A DNA stretch of 64,000 nt from positions 20,428,345-20,492,344 of the forward strand of contig NC_052482.1 of the NCBI RefSeq assembly GCF_009730915.1. The letters are read 5' to 3'. Shown here one piece after another: positions 37,671 through 50,115 of the stretch; position 1 is the first letter of the stretch, and each line of letters opens with the position of its first letter. The notes below the pieces were generated by a model. It had not been told where the DNA came from. It saw only the letters and a program-made list of their open reading frames with translations, and did no database searches. Made by a program: the position numbers and the translations under genes. Source of the DNA: Dioscorea cayenensis subsp. rotundata. Lineage: Eukaryota; Streptophyta; Magnoliopsida; Dioscoreales; Dioscoreaceae.

Positions 37671-39700
37671 CATCATGCATCTCAAAATTTACTTTTATTT
37701 TGATCAAGCATGATGTGGTCTATAAATGATGTGTAAGGTTATAGAGTGTTGACAATACTACAAATTACGTATATTAGATAAAAAACTTCATACATAACTT
37801 ATTTAATGATAAAAATATATTTAAATTATTCGTTTTAAGAGACACAATTAATATGTTATACAATTTTTTTTTTCTAAAAAACCAGTTTAATAATAAAGAT
37901 ATGTTAAAATCATTCATCTCAAAATTCGCTATCAATTAATCCGTGTGGTTTAAATCCATAGTAAGATAATTAATAAATGAGAATTATTGAATTCTAACAC
38001 ATTATTTAACACATTAGATAACTTTTTTAATCATAAAAATATATTTAAATTATTCGTCTCAAAATTTACTGTCACCCCGCCATTTATATCTGTAGTAGTA
38101 ATTTAATTAATGAGTGAATTATAAGGCTATTGAATTATGACAATTTTGGTATGTTGCACAAAAAGTTTTACAAAAGCCAAGTTTAATCTCAAAATTTACT
38201 GTAAATTAGCTGCTTAGCATATATCAGCATGAGTACAATTAATAAATAATGTGAGATTATTGAGTTCTGACATATTTGGTATGTTGCACAAATTTTTTTG
38301 CAGACGACAGATTTAATAATAAATTAAATTTAAATCATTCATGTCAAACTTAACTACTAATAAACCAGGTAAGTTACATCCACAATAATACAATTATTAT
38401 CAAATAAAGACGGTTGAATTACTACACATTCGGTATGTTGTGCAAAATTTTTGTAAAAATCTATTTAACAATAAAGATGCATTTAAATCATTCATCTCAA
38501 AATTCCCTATCAATCTAACGCGTAATTAACATACGCACTGATACTGTTAATAAATAATGCACTAGATTATATATTAGGCTTTGATACATTTAGCACAAAA
38601 CTTTTTTCAAGACCTTTTTTACCATAAATATACATTTAAATCATTCATCTAAAAATTTCTTATCAATCAACAATGCCTCTTACATCTACAGTGATACAAT
38701 TAATAAATAATGTGTAAAACTATTGATACATGAAAATTTTTGCGGAAGACTTGTTTAACAATAGAATTACATTTAAATCATTCATTTTAAAATTCATTGC
38801 CAATCAATCATGTTGGTTGATGGAATTAATAAATTGTGTTAAGTATGTTGAGTTGGGACACATTTAACATATTAGGTACAAATTACAATTTTTTGCGAAA
38901 GATGTATTTAATAACGAAAATATATATTTAAGTTATTTATCTCTAAATTCATTGTCAATTAGCCACGCGGCTTACATAGTGATACAATTAATAAAATATG
39001 CATAAGGATATTGAGTTTTGATATATTTGGTATATTACATAAATTTTTTGTGATAGTCATGTTTGATATTTGGTATATTACACAATTTTTTTGTGGTGGA
39101 CATGTTTGATACTAAAGAACATTTTAACCTTTCATTCAAAGTTCATTGTTTATTAGCCGCATGGCTTATATTTACTGTTGTTCTATTAATAAATGATTGC
39201 ATTAGACTATTGTATTGTAACCTATTCACCATATTAGATAAAAATTCTTACAAAACCGTTTAATTCTGGCATCGATAGCTTATTTCACAGAAAAATTTGT
39301 AAGACTATTAAGCTCAGAGATATTTAGTATATCTCACATAAATTTTTGCAAGGTTGTTGAATTCTAATACATTTGGTATATCACAGAGAGACTTTTGCAA
39401 AGTTGTTGGATTATGACATATTTAATATATGCCATAGAAATTTTTCCAAAGTAATTGAATTTTAACACATTCGGTATATAGCACAAAAATTTTTTCATAC
39501 GCTGATCAATTCTGACACATTTAATATATCACTTATAAATTTTTGGAAGATTATTCAATTTAGACATATTTTACATATTTCATAGAAATTTTTACAAGAA
39601 TGTTGAATTCTATCATATTTAGTATATTACAAAAAATTTATCCAGATGACATGTTTTGTAATAATACTAGATTTAAATCATTCATGTTAAAATTCGTTGT
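37671..39700. repeat. Decayed satellite-like tandem array, about 140-155 bp units
   Basis: A recurring core close to AATCATTCATCTCAAAATT appears near 37671, 37825, 37908, 38048, 38185, 38332, 38486, 38639, 38776, 38931, 39126 and 39676. Between cores are degenerate copies of GATACAATTAATAAATAATG and of GACACATTTGGTATATTGCAC followed by TTTTTGC. Most spacings are 137-155 bp. The units are AT-rich and diverged, so the array is old. No coding frame runs through it. Confidence 0.8.
39301..39645. repeat. 49-bp tandem repeat, seven units
   Basis: Units start near 39301, 39351, 39400, 39449, 39499, 39548 and 39596. Each resembles GTTGTTGAATTCTRACACAT, then TTRGTATATCAC, then an AAATTTTTGCA-like end. 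The unit equals one module of the larger repeat beside it, so this is a local expansion of that module. Confidence 0.82.
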
Positions 39701-40155
39701 CAATCCGATACAATTAATAAATGATGCTCAAAATTTTTTGACAAAAGTTGTTGTACAAGAAAATTTCATAACAAATATATATATATAGATAAACCATTTT
39801 CTCATTTTTACTCGATTTCTATAAAATTTTCGGCTTTCTTATTGTCATATAAATTTAAATATAAAAATATATTTGTGGGCAAACAATTCAAACAAAAACT
39901 AATATATTTGGTACAATAAGAAGTATAGAAAGATACAAATTTTATTAAATTATTTAAATGACAAGGCAGGTCAATTCCATCCTATCCGTCCACTGCAATC
40001 CAACGGTCAAGATTCACCTTCCCAAAACAAGACAGTCCTAGATATTTACACGGCGCCGGTTTGGTTGGGGATGCCATAATGGGAAACCGGATGACCGAAA
40101 TTTGCCGGTGGATGCGTGTACGGCACTGTGAACCTGTATTTCTTTTTTCTCTTAC

Positions 40156-40210
40156 TCTATATATTTGTACTCTTTGTCTTTTGGTTCCCTTCGTTGTTAT
40201 CGCGTCTTGG

Positions 40211-40243
<33 letters not shown>
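40156..40243 (+). promoter_or_regulatory. AP2 core promoter: TATA-like box and CT-repeat leader
   Basis: TCTATATATTT lies at 40156-40166, followed 48 bp later by an uninterrupted (CT)n run at 40214-40243, probably in the 5' UTR. CT/GA microsatellites are common just after plant transcription starts. The ATG is about 145 bp further on. Confidence 0.5.
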
Positions 40244-40248
<5 letters not shown>

Positions 40249-40386
40249 CGATCGCCGGCGCCGGCGAGCTTTGGGGTGGTTTGCTTCTCATCGTGGCTGC
40301 GATGGAATGAGTGAAGCGGGAGGCGAAGCATAGAGGTGAAGGATTGAAAGGTCGAAGGATCAATCGAGGATTCAAGGCTGTGAAGG

Positions 40387-43300
40387 ATGGTGCTTGATCT
40401 CAACGAGTGCTCGGCTTCTTTGGAGACGAGGGTGGCAGCGGAGGGCTCCGGGACGTCGGAGTCGTCGGTGCTGAATGGGCCGGGGGATGAGGATTCGTGC
40501 TCGAACCCTGCTCCGATGGCGCTTAGCTTTGGAATACTGAGAAGCGCGGTGGAGGGGGAGGAGGAAGGGGAGGGGGAGAATGGGGTGCCAGTGGAGGAGG
40601 CGGAGCATGTGACGAGGATGTTCTTTCCACCGGCGCTGGTGGCTGGGGACTCGGCGACGGTGAAGCCGCCATGGACTGATCCGAGGTTTCTTCCACCCAG
40701 CATTGGTGGGATGGCGCCGCAGCAACAGCGACCGCCGCAGGTGCAGGTGAAGAAGAGTAGGCGGGGACCGAGGTCCCGGAGCTCGCAGTACCGTGGGGTC
40801 ACGTTCTACCGTCGCACTGGGCGTTGGGAATCGCATATATGGTCTGTTTCCTTTGCCTCTCTTTCGAAATCTCTCTGATGTTTATCGAGTGTCTTTGATT
40901 TAATCGGAGTTTGGTGCTCGTTTGCAGGGATTGTGGGAAACAAGTGTATTTGGGTGAGAATCTATATAGCTTGTGATTTTGTTTGATCGATGTACTGATC
41001 TCTGTTCATCTGACTGTGTGTTTTCCTTGTCTGGATTGGGGTTTCAGGGGGTTTCGACACTGCTCATGCTGCTGCAAGGTTGGATTTGTTCTTCAAGATT
41101 TTATTGCTCATAAAGATTGAATTTTTTTTATTTTTTATTTAAATTAGTTGTTGTTGAGATTGCAGGGCTTACGACCGGGCGGCGATTAAGTTCCGGGGTG
41201 TTGATGCTGATATTAATTTCAATCTCAGTGACTATGATGAAGATTTGAAGCAGGTGCTCTCATGGATGCATGGTTGTATTGGTTTTAGATGTTTTTAGGC
41301 TGTAGGTGGATTCAATGTTGTTCTTTGTTTTGTTGGTTCACTGCAGATGGGGAATTTAACTAAGGAGGAATTTGTCCACTCGCTCCGTCGCCAGAGCACC
41401 GGGTTCTCCAGAGGGAGCTCCAAGTATAGAGGAGTGACCCTTCACAAGTGCGGCCGTTGGGAGGCTCGCATGGGGCAGCTTCTTGGCAAGAAGTGAGAAC
41501 GTCTCTCTTGATCTTTTTGTTTCTTAAGTTTCTCTGGTTTTTATTTATGGAAATATGATAAGGATTGATTCCCATGGATGTCAAATGTGGTAGATAAATC
41601 TTAAAAGTACATCTATTTAGTGACACACCAAAATTGTGTTTTTATGATGTGATTGCTTCCTGGTTTTCTTTGGGAAGTTAAAAGCCTTGAACTATCTATC
41701 CTTTACCAATACGAAAGCAATGCTTGCATGCAGGTACATATATCTTGGGCTATTCGACAGTGAAATAGAGGCTGCAAGGTCGTACTTAGTGTGAAGTCTT
41801 GCTTTTTGCTTTGTTATTATTCTTTTCTTGTTGTCAATTTCCATTCCAAATTTCAATAGTAGCATAGTTTTATTTCAAACTTTTTTTCTTCTCTTCTGAT
41901 AACTTTTGATGTTGGGTGTCAGAGCTTATGACAAAGCAGCTCTCAGATGCAATGGGAGGGAAGCTGTTACTAACTTTGAGCCAAATACCTATGAAGGGGA
42001 ATTACTTCCTGAAGTTGATGGTGCGGATACTGTTAACCTAAAGTTCATGTCTAACTCCATTATGTTTTTTGTTCAGCGGTCGCATAGGGCTCAATTATTC
42101 ATTTGATTTGAATCCTGTAGCTGGAGATGCTGACCTTGATCTGAACTTGCGGCTCTCTCAACCTTCAGTTCATAATCTAGAGAAGGACCTAAATATTATG
42201 GGTCTCCAATTACAGGGTGCTTCTTTCAATGATTCTGATCACAGGAAAGCTAGGGTAATTGTCTTCCCATTACCCCAATGTCATTGATAAACACATATCT
42301 TAACTACTATTACCAATTGAATGCTCATGATCTTTTTATGATAATTACTATTTTTCGATATATAAATTCATGTCACAATTTTCTTTAATTTCTACTTTTC
42401 ATCCTAGGAGTATATTGAGTACATGTAGGTGATGCTTTCCTTCTCTTAACGTTGTAAGGCATACTGATGTTTTTCACTTATTAAATTAAGTCGAATTTAT
42501 TTGGTTGTGGCAATTTCTACTTGTTTTCTGCTCCAGTTTGCTGACCCTTCCTCCCATTTGAGCATTCAACCAAATCGCTTATCGTTGACAAATGAGGAGT
42601 CACGCATCTGGTCTGCTCCTTCTGGTTTCCTACCCATGTATGAGGTAATTAATTTTTATGTCTCCCACACACTTGATGTTTTCGCCCCACATAACATTAT
42701 TGGTCCCCAATTCATATAGTGCCCCCATATTGTCTTTTTCAACTTCAATGTTTCACACTAAGATTTGGCATATTGTTTCGGAGGTTATACAACCTGGAAT
42801 ATTTAAAGTTTCCAGTACTTAATTTTCTAAAGTTCTTGTCTAGAAAACAACTTTTTTGTTGTTGTTTTCACTACATACTTTTCCACAAATCAAGAAGTTA
42901 GAGTTTGTTTTAGTTTAAAATTCTTACGTTGTTAACCTTGAACTCTTAATTATTGCTCCCAGATAAGCTAAGTTGTGGAAAGTGACCTCTTTGTTCCTTA
43001 TTTTGTTTTCTGGCAACATAATCTGACATTTAAATCGTCAGCACTTATGTTTGTTTCCCTAGTAATCTTCACGACATATTGTTCTCAGTGTCAACTTCAT
43101 TTTATTGTCAAGTTGCCTGATATTAAATTAGTATGATTGTTACAACTCACCCAGTCTGTATTCATTGTACTACATCCTTGTCCATCTGATCCCTCAAATT
43201 ACAAATGGCATGTCCTCACAAAGTGATTATGTAACCTGTCTTCATTCATTTTTCCAGTTTGTACTGACAGCATCAGAGAAATAAGGTTAAAAACATATAT

Positions 43301-43604
43301 ATCAACAATGTTTAACTCTAGACATCATATTAAGAACTACACTACATTCGAAAATATCGAATTTGACTGTATATTCAAATGGTTTCATTAGAGATTATTT
43401 TGAATGCAGGAAAGAACAAGAGAGAAGAGGCCTCTCGAAACGACATCGCCGGCGGCCACTCTGAACTGGTGGAATTGGCAAATGTCGAGGCACAGTCCCG
43501 CCGCCGCAGCATCATCAGGATTCTCCAACACTTCCATTCCAGCCAACCATTCATCAGAGCTCCCCCTTGCCTCTGCTGCTCACCATTACTACTTCAATGG
43601 CTGA
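40387..43604 (+). CDS. AP2-type transcription factor of the TOE/IDS1/SNB (euAP2) group, miR172-targeted
   Basis: Nuclear AP2 factor of the class that delays flowering or specifies spikelet/floral meristems, repressed by miR172. Exons: 40387-40841, 40928-40953, 41048-41078, 41166-41253, 41347-41492, 41734-41778, 41923-42042, 42077-42254, 42537-42644, 43410-43604, about 463 residues. The N-terminus MVLDLNEC carries the usual LxLNxx motif. [20 protein letters not shown] opens AP2 repeat 1 (about residues 135-197), followed by the conserved linker and AP2 repeat 2 from [18 protein letters not shown] (about 227-281). The many tiny exons match the ancestral euAP2 structure. [13 protein letters not shown] is an EAR-type repression motif. 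The last exon ends in a Trp-rich and Ala/Ser stretch with the miR172 site. The exon 7/8 junction leaves only 34 nt, too short for a normal plant intron, so that part is uncertain. Confidence 0.93.
43504..43524 (+). promoter_or_regulatory. miR172 target site in the AP2 last exon
   Basis: The 21-nt site CCGCAGCATCATCAGGATTC(T) lies in frame, encoding part of AAASSGF. It differs from the canonical CTGCAGCATCATCAGGATTC(T) at one 5' base. Euap2 genes carry this site at the same place, where miR172 represses by cleavage and translation block. Confidence 0.93.
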
Positions 43605-43869
43605 ACCCTAGTGTATTCCCATCACTTAAGGTATCTTCAATTTCAAATAAAAACCATTGTGTTGCTTGCCTTTTAACTTTTGTCTATTCATCTAGACAGT
43701 GCTGCTATTTTATCATCATCTGACTTTAGAAAAGCTCTTGTTTGTATGAATGCTTTGAATCTTTTAAATGTCTTGCTATGTTTTTTGCCTGTCTTAGTAC
43801 CTTCTTTTGAACTCTCTCATAACTTCTAATCTTTCTTGTGAGAAACAAAGAAAGTAAGAAAGAAAGAAC

Positions 43870-43904
43870 TAGCTCTAGCTCTAGCTCTAGCTCTAGCTCT
43901 AGCT
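43870..43904. repeat. (AGCTCT)n hexamer microsatellite
   Basis: Five to six tandem AGCTCT units about 270 bp after the AP2 stop, possibly in its 3' UTR. Confidence 0.85.
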
Positions 43905-44448
43905 TTGTCTACATGTCTGCCTATCTTCTTTCCTATCTGTCTTCAATTGCACTGTGTTTTACTTTTCATTGTGTTCTCCGGCAAAAGGTATGGCATTATT
44001 TAAGGGTCCCCACCCCATTGTCTTTAGGGCTGTATGATAATAATACCCATTTGATATTAACTAATAGATTCACTTGGGATGAATGATTGATAGAAAGCAC
44101 ACACCAAACTTTGTTCCTTTCTGAATGTATTTTAGTGGAGAATAGAGTTCTCAATTGTGTTACTCTTTCATCATTCATCCAAGTATCCAACTACCCCTTT
44201 TTATCATTCTTTTCAATCTTAATATTCTTAGATATCTTGTTTCATGTTATTTTATAGGAAAAATTTTCATATATACTTCCATAAGAAGTATTTTTCAACA
44301 AAAAAACAGTCGAATTGTTCTCATGAATCTTTAAATGAAAATAATAGTAGTTATTGGTTGAACAACTAGTTTTTCCCATCATAAATATATAATTAATATT
44401 TGGACCTACTTCTCCGTCCCCATCTGCTTAACTGGTGGGCACAACAAC

Positions 44449-44453
44449 ATATA

Positions 44454-44487
<34 letters not shown>
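44449..44487. repeat. (AT)n microsatellite
   Basis: AT dinucleotide run with one GT interruption. Confidence 0.9.
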
Positions 44488-44491
<4 letters not shown>

Positions 44492-46245
44492 ACTGCATCA
44501 AATTAATGAAAAACCTGCAGTCTTGTTCATAACAACTACCCCAGCTTGTTAGAAGATTATATCTATTAATTAACATATAAATTAGTGTTTGGTTTCTTAA
44601 TTTAGATTTTTTGTTTACTAATAATGTTTGGTTATGCGTTAATATCATGGATGTTGAGATGCAGCAATTGTAAATGTTAAATAATTTGGAAGAGTTTCTT
44701 AGAAGTCTAAGTTGTTTTAGAATTGTGCTATTTATTAACTAATCCAAATCTTTATATAGTTCAACAAATAATAGAACTCTAAATCTCTTTTATAAAATAT
44801 ATTTTTATATGTATTCTAAAATAATCTTGTGAAAAAAATAAAAATAAAGAGTAAATTTGGAAAAGTAAATGGACTGTTTAGGAAATTATAATTTAAAATT
44901 ACTTTGAAATTATTTTTTACAGCATATATTTATACACACAGCATATACTTGCATACTAGATGTAGATGAGTGTGTGTTTTTTAGGAATGTTCTTAGATTT
45001 TAAATCTATGATCCTTACAGTGATGTTGCATGTGCATTTGTCATCATTTTATGTATGATATCAAATAGTATTATATACAATGAGTAATAGTAATTATGCA
45101 TAATTCCCTATATAGTATTAGCTGTTAGATGATAATTTATTGGTTATTATCAAACATCTTTAGAGAATAATAACTTTAAGGACATACACAGTTGATGCAC
45201 TCATAAATATATATATATATACTTGTTTGAAGATAATTTAAAATTGAAACCATTAATTAATTTTATTTGCTATTATTAGCACAAAATAAGTCAAATTGTT
45301 AAATTTTCTACGGGACAAGAATTTCACTGAGACGAATATAGAAAGTCAATTAATTTATTATAATAATTAATTAGAAGATTAAATAAATGTATTTTTCTAG
45401 AATAAAATATAATTTATAGTCAAATATGACTCTATCACAATAAATACCATAGTCAATACTTCAAAATTATAAAGAAATTCATTTCTCCGGCAAAAAAAAT
45501 ACCCCCCCTCAATTTTCTTCTTCTTTTGTTTGAAAAACATTTTAAATTAATAAAAAAATTATAAATTGATATAAATGGTGTGAGATGTTGATGAGATTTG
45601 ACTCCTTTCCATCAAACCTGGTTGAGGGTCAACATCTTATCCAGTTTTGTCAAAAGAAATGTATTAATGTGATATAAATTGATAAATAAAAGTAATGAAA
45701 TTAACTTGAACTTTTAGAAGTTGATAAATAGGAGTTATTTATTAACTAGAACTTTTATGGAGAAAAGACTAATCAAGCTTCTAGAAGTTGTATGTCACCA
45801 TAAAGGTTTTTGACAAAGTTAACCGACTTTTACGTCCATGGGGAATTTACATAAATAAATATTTTATTTACCAATGTCGGATTTAGATTGAATCTTGACA
45901 TCTTGTGTGTCAATAGTAACATTACAGTCCTGTGCAAATATTATAAAAATATTATAATATTGTAGTAATGTTGTTTATCTATTGTGCATTAGATTCCTAT
46001 CGTGGGAGTCAATTTGGTTTTTGAAAAATCTTTTAAATATATATATAGTAAGACTCTAATTACCTAATGAGATATCTCGCTAAATTAATAAATATTTAAA
46101 AGATTATTAATCTACTGTAATTGGTGCATTATCATATTTGATGATTATTTGACAACTTTTTTTAATGTGATGTTTGTTACTTTTATTAAAATAATAATAA
46201 TAATTTATAATTTTGCCCTGATGTGCTTCATCACCCGTGAATTTT

Positions 46246-46650
46246 GGTAAGATTGGCCCCCGCTAGTTATAAGATTACATGTACCCTAGCAACCCTTGTG
46301 TGGGTTGTCCTTGCGCCCAAGTAACCCTTCGTGCTGCCTCGGCAATGCAAACTTGCCAGAGCTTACTTAGGCCCGGCCCGTTGCATGGGCTTCTGTCCGA
46401 GCTAGCTCATGCGGTCCTGCCATGGACAGGCTTCCTATAGTTTTAGGAGCTCATCTTGTCCAGGGCCGGGCCTGGTATGGCTCATAAATGTTGAGGTTGG
46501 CCCATTGGCTAGATGATCTCAACGAACCTTGCTTGAACCATGTGGACGTTCACCGGGGTCAAACTGCATGGACTTGCCTCAACTCTTTGCAGGAGTTCCA
46601 TCAATCACCAGTAAATTGGGAGGATAAAATAATGCTCCCTCTGTTACTTT
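46246..46650. other. GC-rich block of unknown origin
   Basis: About 400 bp clearly richer in GC than its flanks, with repeated GGCCCGGCCC and GGGCCGGGCC-like words. No frame shows a recognisable domain. The sharp edges suggest an inserted or captured fragment, but no terminal repeats were identified. Confidence 0.35.
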
Positions 46651-47158
46651 TTATCAACTCTTTTATTTAAATTAAATATAAAAAAAATATAAAAATATAA
46701 ATTATTGATAATTTTAAAAAAAATAACTAATTTTTTTATAAGATTTTATAAGATAACTAAATTTTTTGATATGTAACATTCGATTAATCAAGGTAAATGA
46801 AAAAAAATGGAAAGAATATATATATATATATATATATATTTGAAAAAATAAATAAAAATTGTGGTTCTCAATTTTCGTAAAATAAGGACAATAATTTTTA
46901 TCGTTGATTTTATAATGTGTGTTTCTCAAATTTACAAAAGTAAAAATAATTATCAAATTGTTAATAATGTTAACTTAACTCAAATAGGCAAATCATCATT
47001 TTATTTAAAAAATGATTTATATCACATATATATATATATATATTAAAATTTATTATTTTTTTTTTAACTTTCACTAAACAAAAAATTTAAATAAAAAAAT
47101 AAAATCATGTTTCATGCCAAGTGAAGTTTTTTTACACTTATTAAGAAAATAATACTGT

Positions 47159-47194
<36 letters not shown>
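47159..47194. repeat. (AT)n microsatellite
   Basis: About 17 uninterrupted AT units. Confidence 0.9.
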
Positions 47195-47197
<3 letters not shown>

Positions 47198-49522
47198 CAA
47201 ATACGAGAAACCACTCGTTATGGAATTTAAAAAATAACCTATGTTATTATTTTACAAAAAAAAATTTTTTAAAAAAAAAAAGTTATAAGCACCAAGAGCC
47301 AAACAGCTGTCCATTCTTTATAAACTTATCTATGAAGTATATGACTAAAGATATCATAACACATAAATTAATTAATGGTAGTGATACTGTTTGAGTGGTA
47401 ATTAATTAATGTTTATTTTCCATATCTAGAACTGATTTTATTGGGAGGTTGATTAACTTAATTTAATAATAATAATAATAATAATAATGTGTTAATTATC
47501 CCGACAAAGCTGACGTGGACCTCTGAAGTCCAAATTGACGGCTGTTGGTGAGTGGCCAGTGGCCACTTATTGTTTTGGCCATAATAGACGGGCTGTCTTT
47601 GTGTCTCATCCACTTGCTCTCATGTGGTTAAAAATGTGAGGAAAGCAAGTAAAAAACCCCTCTTGCCTGTTTCCAATGTTAACTCAAAAATCCAATTAAT
47701 TGGAATGGTTATTATCATCAGCATCAACATCAAATTGGACAGCAGATAAAAACATTACAATCCAAAATATTTAGTTTGATTCAATGAATCCGCACTTTCT
47801 TTTGTTGTTCCGGTACTCTACTAAAGTTATGATTTTTATTTATTTATTTTATTATTATTATTTTTTTGTTTTTTTGTATGTATTATTATTTTTTTAAAAG
47901 ATTTTTTGCTTTTTTTTTTCTAGCAATGGTCCATTTCTCCCTCAGTGTATTGTGCTTCTTAATAAATAAACCATAAATATTAAAAAAATTAAAAACCAAA
48001 GTATAATCTAGTAGTTTTCTATTTTTTTTTTGTGTAGGTACGAAACCTCTCAAATATAATATAAAAAAATAAAAAAATATTTGTCGTCAAATTATAAAAA
48101 AAATTGCCAAAAAATTAATAATTTTAATCATCATAATTAGAATATGACCAAATAAAAATAAAAAAAGTAAGTATTAAAAAAACAATTATATTTAAATATT
48201 ATGCGTGTGTAAAATAATATAGACATGAAAATATTAAATATTAAACTTTCTCAGATGGATTTTGGACATGTTAGTCACTAATAGTAAATGTTTTCTCATA
48301 TAAGTATGAGAAAATACTAATAAAATTTAAGCTACACTTAAATTGCAATTATAGAAAAGGGTATTCACTACAATGAGTATGCATTTTTTCCAAGTCGTTT
48401 TGAGTTTTATATATGTTACAAAACCCAATTATTAAATAATGATAAATTACAAAAAAATTATATTAAAATAGGCGACAAATTAAAACGAAAAAGGTCTTAC
48501 CTTTGTTATTTGCTTCTTTTTGTTCATGTATCTATTATTTCATTTTATTTTAATAAATTATAATTTATCTATTTTTTATTAAAAAATGTTATAAAAGAGA
48601 TGGATAGTGAAATGCACAAATAATGACATTGGAGAAACATAAAGAAAAATACCTCATGCCACCAAAAATGATTAAACACATCAGATTGAAAAGGATGGAC
48701 AATTGAAAAAGAAGTTGGGTACATAAAAAAACATAGAAAAAAAAAAATGCACCAAACCATCCAAAATATGAGACATATCAGAGTGGAAGGATGGATGATT
48801 AAAAAAAATAAAATTAAATAAAATTAAGTACAAGGACAATAACATAGAAAAAGAAGCAAAATTGACCAAACCATCAACAATGAGTAGGCACAAGAGGGTG
48901 AAGGGCGGCTGAGGCAGAGCTTCCATAGAGAGCGATCCAAGGATAACAAAGTTATGTTTGAGATGCTCAAATAATTAGCCAAATTAAAATGCTCCACTGA
49001 TTATTTGACAATTAATTAACTCAATTATATGCCACAATGCCCACTGTACAAGCACTTAAACACCGGATTTTATCAAAACTTTGAAGTTAAACGTGCTTGA
49101 ATGAGATTAGGATAGGTGATATTGGGTGGTATTTTGAAAAGTCCTTGTGTTGTATTCTTGTTTTTCACCAAAATCACTTAATTCAAGTAATTAATAGCAC
49201 CAAAATAAAATATCTCGTGTTAAATAGTGATGGCTCAAATTCTTGTCAAAAAAAATTAATTCACCCATGATATCGCAACTAATTCACACGCCGTAGAGAC
49301 AGGTGCTTATCGCCCTTTTCAAAACTTGGACCCAAGAAATTTATCCTGTCTCATTCTATTGTTTTTTGCCCAATTAAATCAGAATTTACACATTGTTTTC
49401 ATTTTTTTTAATACATACACTTCATTAAAAAAAAAAAATCAGAAATATGAAATGAAACAAACTTAATAATTAAACACATGTGTTTTTTCCCTTCCATGAA
49501 CTTTAAATAAAATTGAATTTCA

Positions 49523-49523
<1 letters not shown>

Positions 49524-49560
<37 letters not shown>
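49524..49560. repeat. (AT)n microsatellite
   Basis: About 18 uninterrupted AT units, 280 bp downstream of the small gene on the minus strand. Confidence 0.9.
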
Positions 49561-49564
<4 letters not shown>

Positions 49565-49840
49565 CAAAAACGAACGCCTTCACAAAAGAGCTTATCAAAT
49601 GTTTATATAATAAAAACATACATAAAAAGAAAGAACATCAAACCCATCCACCAAACGAACAAGAAACCAAACACAAACAGTGAGAGTGAGCTTTCAAACC
49701 AAAAACAAATTAACTCATCTGATGAAAATAGAAGAGCTAGAAAACCATTGATTGAAAAACACAAAGAAGGACAAAGAGATCCAGATCTATACTATATATA
49801 ACACAAGACATTACAAGAAGGATCACAAGCTACAACTATT

Positions 49841-50026
49841 CTAGTTCCGGATACCAGAAGATTTGGTGCCGGCGGCGGCGGCGGCGGCGGCGGATGAGAT
49901 GGCGTTGCCTGAGACCATGGAGGCTATGTCCTTTATGATCCTTTCCGTTATCTTGCCTCTTTTTGGTGGCTGGTTACTATAAGAACTCACTGTGTTTGAA
50001 GTGGTAGTAGCTTGTCCTCCTGGCAT
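49841..50026 (-). CDS. Small 61-residue protein with PKRG core and poly-Ala tract
   Basis: Single-exon small gene of unknown function. The protein starts MPGGQATTTSN, then has a basic core PPKRGKITERIIKDIASMV predicted to be helical, then seven Ala encoded by a GGC-type triplet run, and ends SSGIRN. It has no signal peptide or membrane segment. Evidence that it is real: a good TATA box (TATAAATATAG) about 80 bp upstream of the ATG, a coding-like GC rise, and a related neighbour at 52511-52720 that shares PKRG-x-I and the same TATA box. Bioactive-peptide, DNA-binding or stress roles are all possible, and none is shown by the sequence. Confidence 0.7.
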   Translation of the reverse strand: MPGGQATTTSNTVSSYSNQPPKRGKITERIIKDIASMVSGNAISSAAAAAAAGTKSSGIRN

Positions 50027-50104
50027 TAATGTTGATGTATATCTCTAGTATAAGTGAGCTAATAATGAAGAAGGAGAAGTGAGAGTAAATGCAAGAGCTT
50101 GGAT

Positions 50105-50115
50105 CTATATTTATA
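50105..50115 (-). promoter_or_regulatory. TATA box of the 61-residue gene
   Basis: TATAAATATAG on the minus strand, 79-89 bp upstream of the ATG. The gene at 52511 has an almost identical TATAAATATAA. Confidence 0.7.

Larger units (their letters stand above)
28420..40386. other. About 12-kb gene-poor region
   Basis: No gene recognised. 28420-30000 may include RAD51B 3' UTR or alternative exons: an exon-like block at about 28832-28950 follows TTGCAG, and another at 29905-29934 lies between GGCAG and GTATGT. Elsewhere there are tandem duplications (30071-30203, 35730-35930), short GC-rich patches at 32290-32400 and 35130-35460, and the satellite-like array at 37671-39700. The rest is AT-rich with poly-A/T tracts. 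Confidence 0.55.
43605..49840. other. Intergenic region, AT-rich with microsatellites
   Basis: No recognised gene. The first few hundred bases are probably AP2 3' UTR. There are AT runs at about 44449-44487, 46818-46840, 47024-47042, 47159-47194 and 49524-49560, a GC-rich island at 46246-46650, and a short patch at about 47510-47640 with CTGACGTGGACC and the palindrome GTGGCCAGTGGCCAC. Confidence 0.55.

Noticed and set aside
39301-39645. Seven evenly spaced 49-bp repeats as a CRISPR-like array
   Set aside because: The repeats are head-to-tail without unique spacers, are diverged, and sit in a plant nuclear region. This is a tandem repeat.
40197-40836. Long antisense frames (201 and 154 codons) opposite AP2 exon 1
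   Set aside because: They mirror the GC-rich coding exon on the other strand and are Pro/Arg/His or Ser-rich without domain content.
43379-43723. 114-codon frame over the AP2 last exon
   Set aside because: It is out of the AP2 frame. The correct frame gives the conserved Trp-rich end and miR172-site peptide.
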